Assembly: GCA_963781775.1 (NCBI GenBank)
Contig: CAWAHE010000013.1
Location: forward strand, 84,874 to 148,873
DNA length: 64,000 bases
From: CAVSRC01 sp963781775
GTDB taxonomy: Bacteria; Pseudomonadota; Alphaproteobacteria; Rhizobiales; Kaistiaceae
Direction of reading: 5' to 3'
Made by a program: the position numbers and the translations under genes. The notes below the pieces were generated by a model. The model worked only from the letters and a program-made list of their open reading frames with translations, made no database searches and had not been told where the DNA came from. Shown here piece after piece: positions 63,891 through 64,000 of this stretch. Every line of letters starts with the position of its first letter. Within the stretch, counting starts at the first letter, position 1.

Positions 63891-64000
63891 AAAATGATAG
63901 GGGAAAATCAATAAGAGTTAGAAAAGTAGGAAGAGGGGAAGATATAGTAGTTTCAGGGAGTAGAAAAACGAAGTGTCGGTTTGAAAATTTAAGCGCCAGG
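63891..64000. other. AT-rich end of the window
   Basis: Nothing recognisable in the last 110 bases. Confidence 0.4.

Noticed and set aside
1..64000. tRNA, rRNA, CRISPR arrays, riboswitches
   Set aside because: I looked for cloverleaf-type tRNA ends, rRNA words and repeat-spacer arrays on both strands and saw none; I cannot run covariance models.

Overview
The window joins two very different DNAs. Positions 1 to about 54,953 are uniformly GC-rich and carry closely packed genes of an alphaproteobacterium, most likely Rhizobiales/Hyphomicrobiales (class II pyrC next to pyrE, an ispG next to a Fur/Zur-type regulator, DUF1344, extensin-like and CPBP proteins, a TAXI solute-binding protein, a 1152-residue pyruvate carboxylase). 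From about 54,954 to the end the DNA is AT-rich, with AGGAGG-type ribosome sites, A/T-ending codons and Bacillaceae-like genes. The switch falls inside a truncated IS3-family element, at a run of seven T.

Layout of the GC-rich part. 1-5,000: pyrimidine genes pyrC-pyrE, an aldo/keto reductase, a methyltransferase and an alpha/beta hydrolase. 5,031-8,353: a membrane GGDEF-EAL protein followed by a FeeM-like N-acyl amino acid synthase behind repeated TTAAC palindromes. 8,549-18,300: housekeeping and accessory enzymes (aldo/keto reductase, nucleoside hydrolase, DMT exporter, DSD1/D-threonine aldolase-type enzyme, a molybdopterin oxidoreductase with its flavin reductase, a squalene-cyclase-like protein, an epimerase, a methyltransferase, glycerate 2-kinase) ending with a PfkB kinase. 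19,356-24,048: an unusual divergent set made of an FAD oxidoreductase (frameshifted), a CelD/BcsL-type GNAT, a shortened adenylate-forming domain lacking its phosphate loop, and a NodB-type deacetylase. 24,308-33,746: GST, a short epimerase, a FAH-family enzyme, small secreted proteins, a CPBP protease and a sugar-acid group (TAXI binding protein, UxaA/GarD dehydratase, frameshifted ribokinase, tautomerase). 33,845-51,961: an anchored unknown protein, pyruvate carboxylase, a LuxR/flavin monooxygenase pair, an ArsR/SRPBCC switch with two clear palindromic operators, extensin and macro-domain proteins, 3-hydroxybutyrate dehydrogenase, a Fur-family regulator with ispG, and a secreted-repeat protein. 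51,962-54,953: duplicated scraps of ispG and of the preceding gene, then an OLD-family ATPase/TOPRIM nuclease cut by the IS3 element just upstream of its Walker A motif.

The AT-rich part (54,954-64,000) begins inside a thiamine-diphosphate decarboxylase gene. It is followed by an aldehyde dehydrogenase and an aromatic-acid MFS transporter, a set that reads as a pathway from an aromatic 2-oxo acid to an aldehyde to an acid. Then come small unknown genes, a YkuE-type metallophosphoesterase, an IS1595-type transposase remnant, two copies of a 63-64 bp nested palindrome, and a C-terminal scrap of an FtsW/RodA/SpoVE protein. Most longer genes here carry one-base frame breaks, far more often than in the GC-rich part. 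Together with the cross-phylum join inside a half IS element, this makes a chimeric or unpolished contig end the leading explanation for the last 9 kb. No tRNA, rRNA or CRISPR array was recognised.
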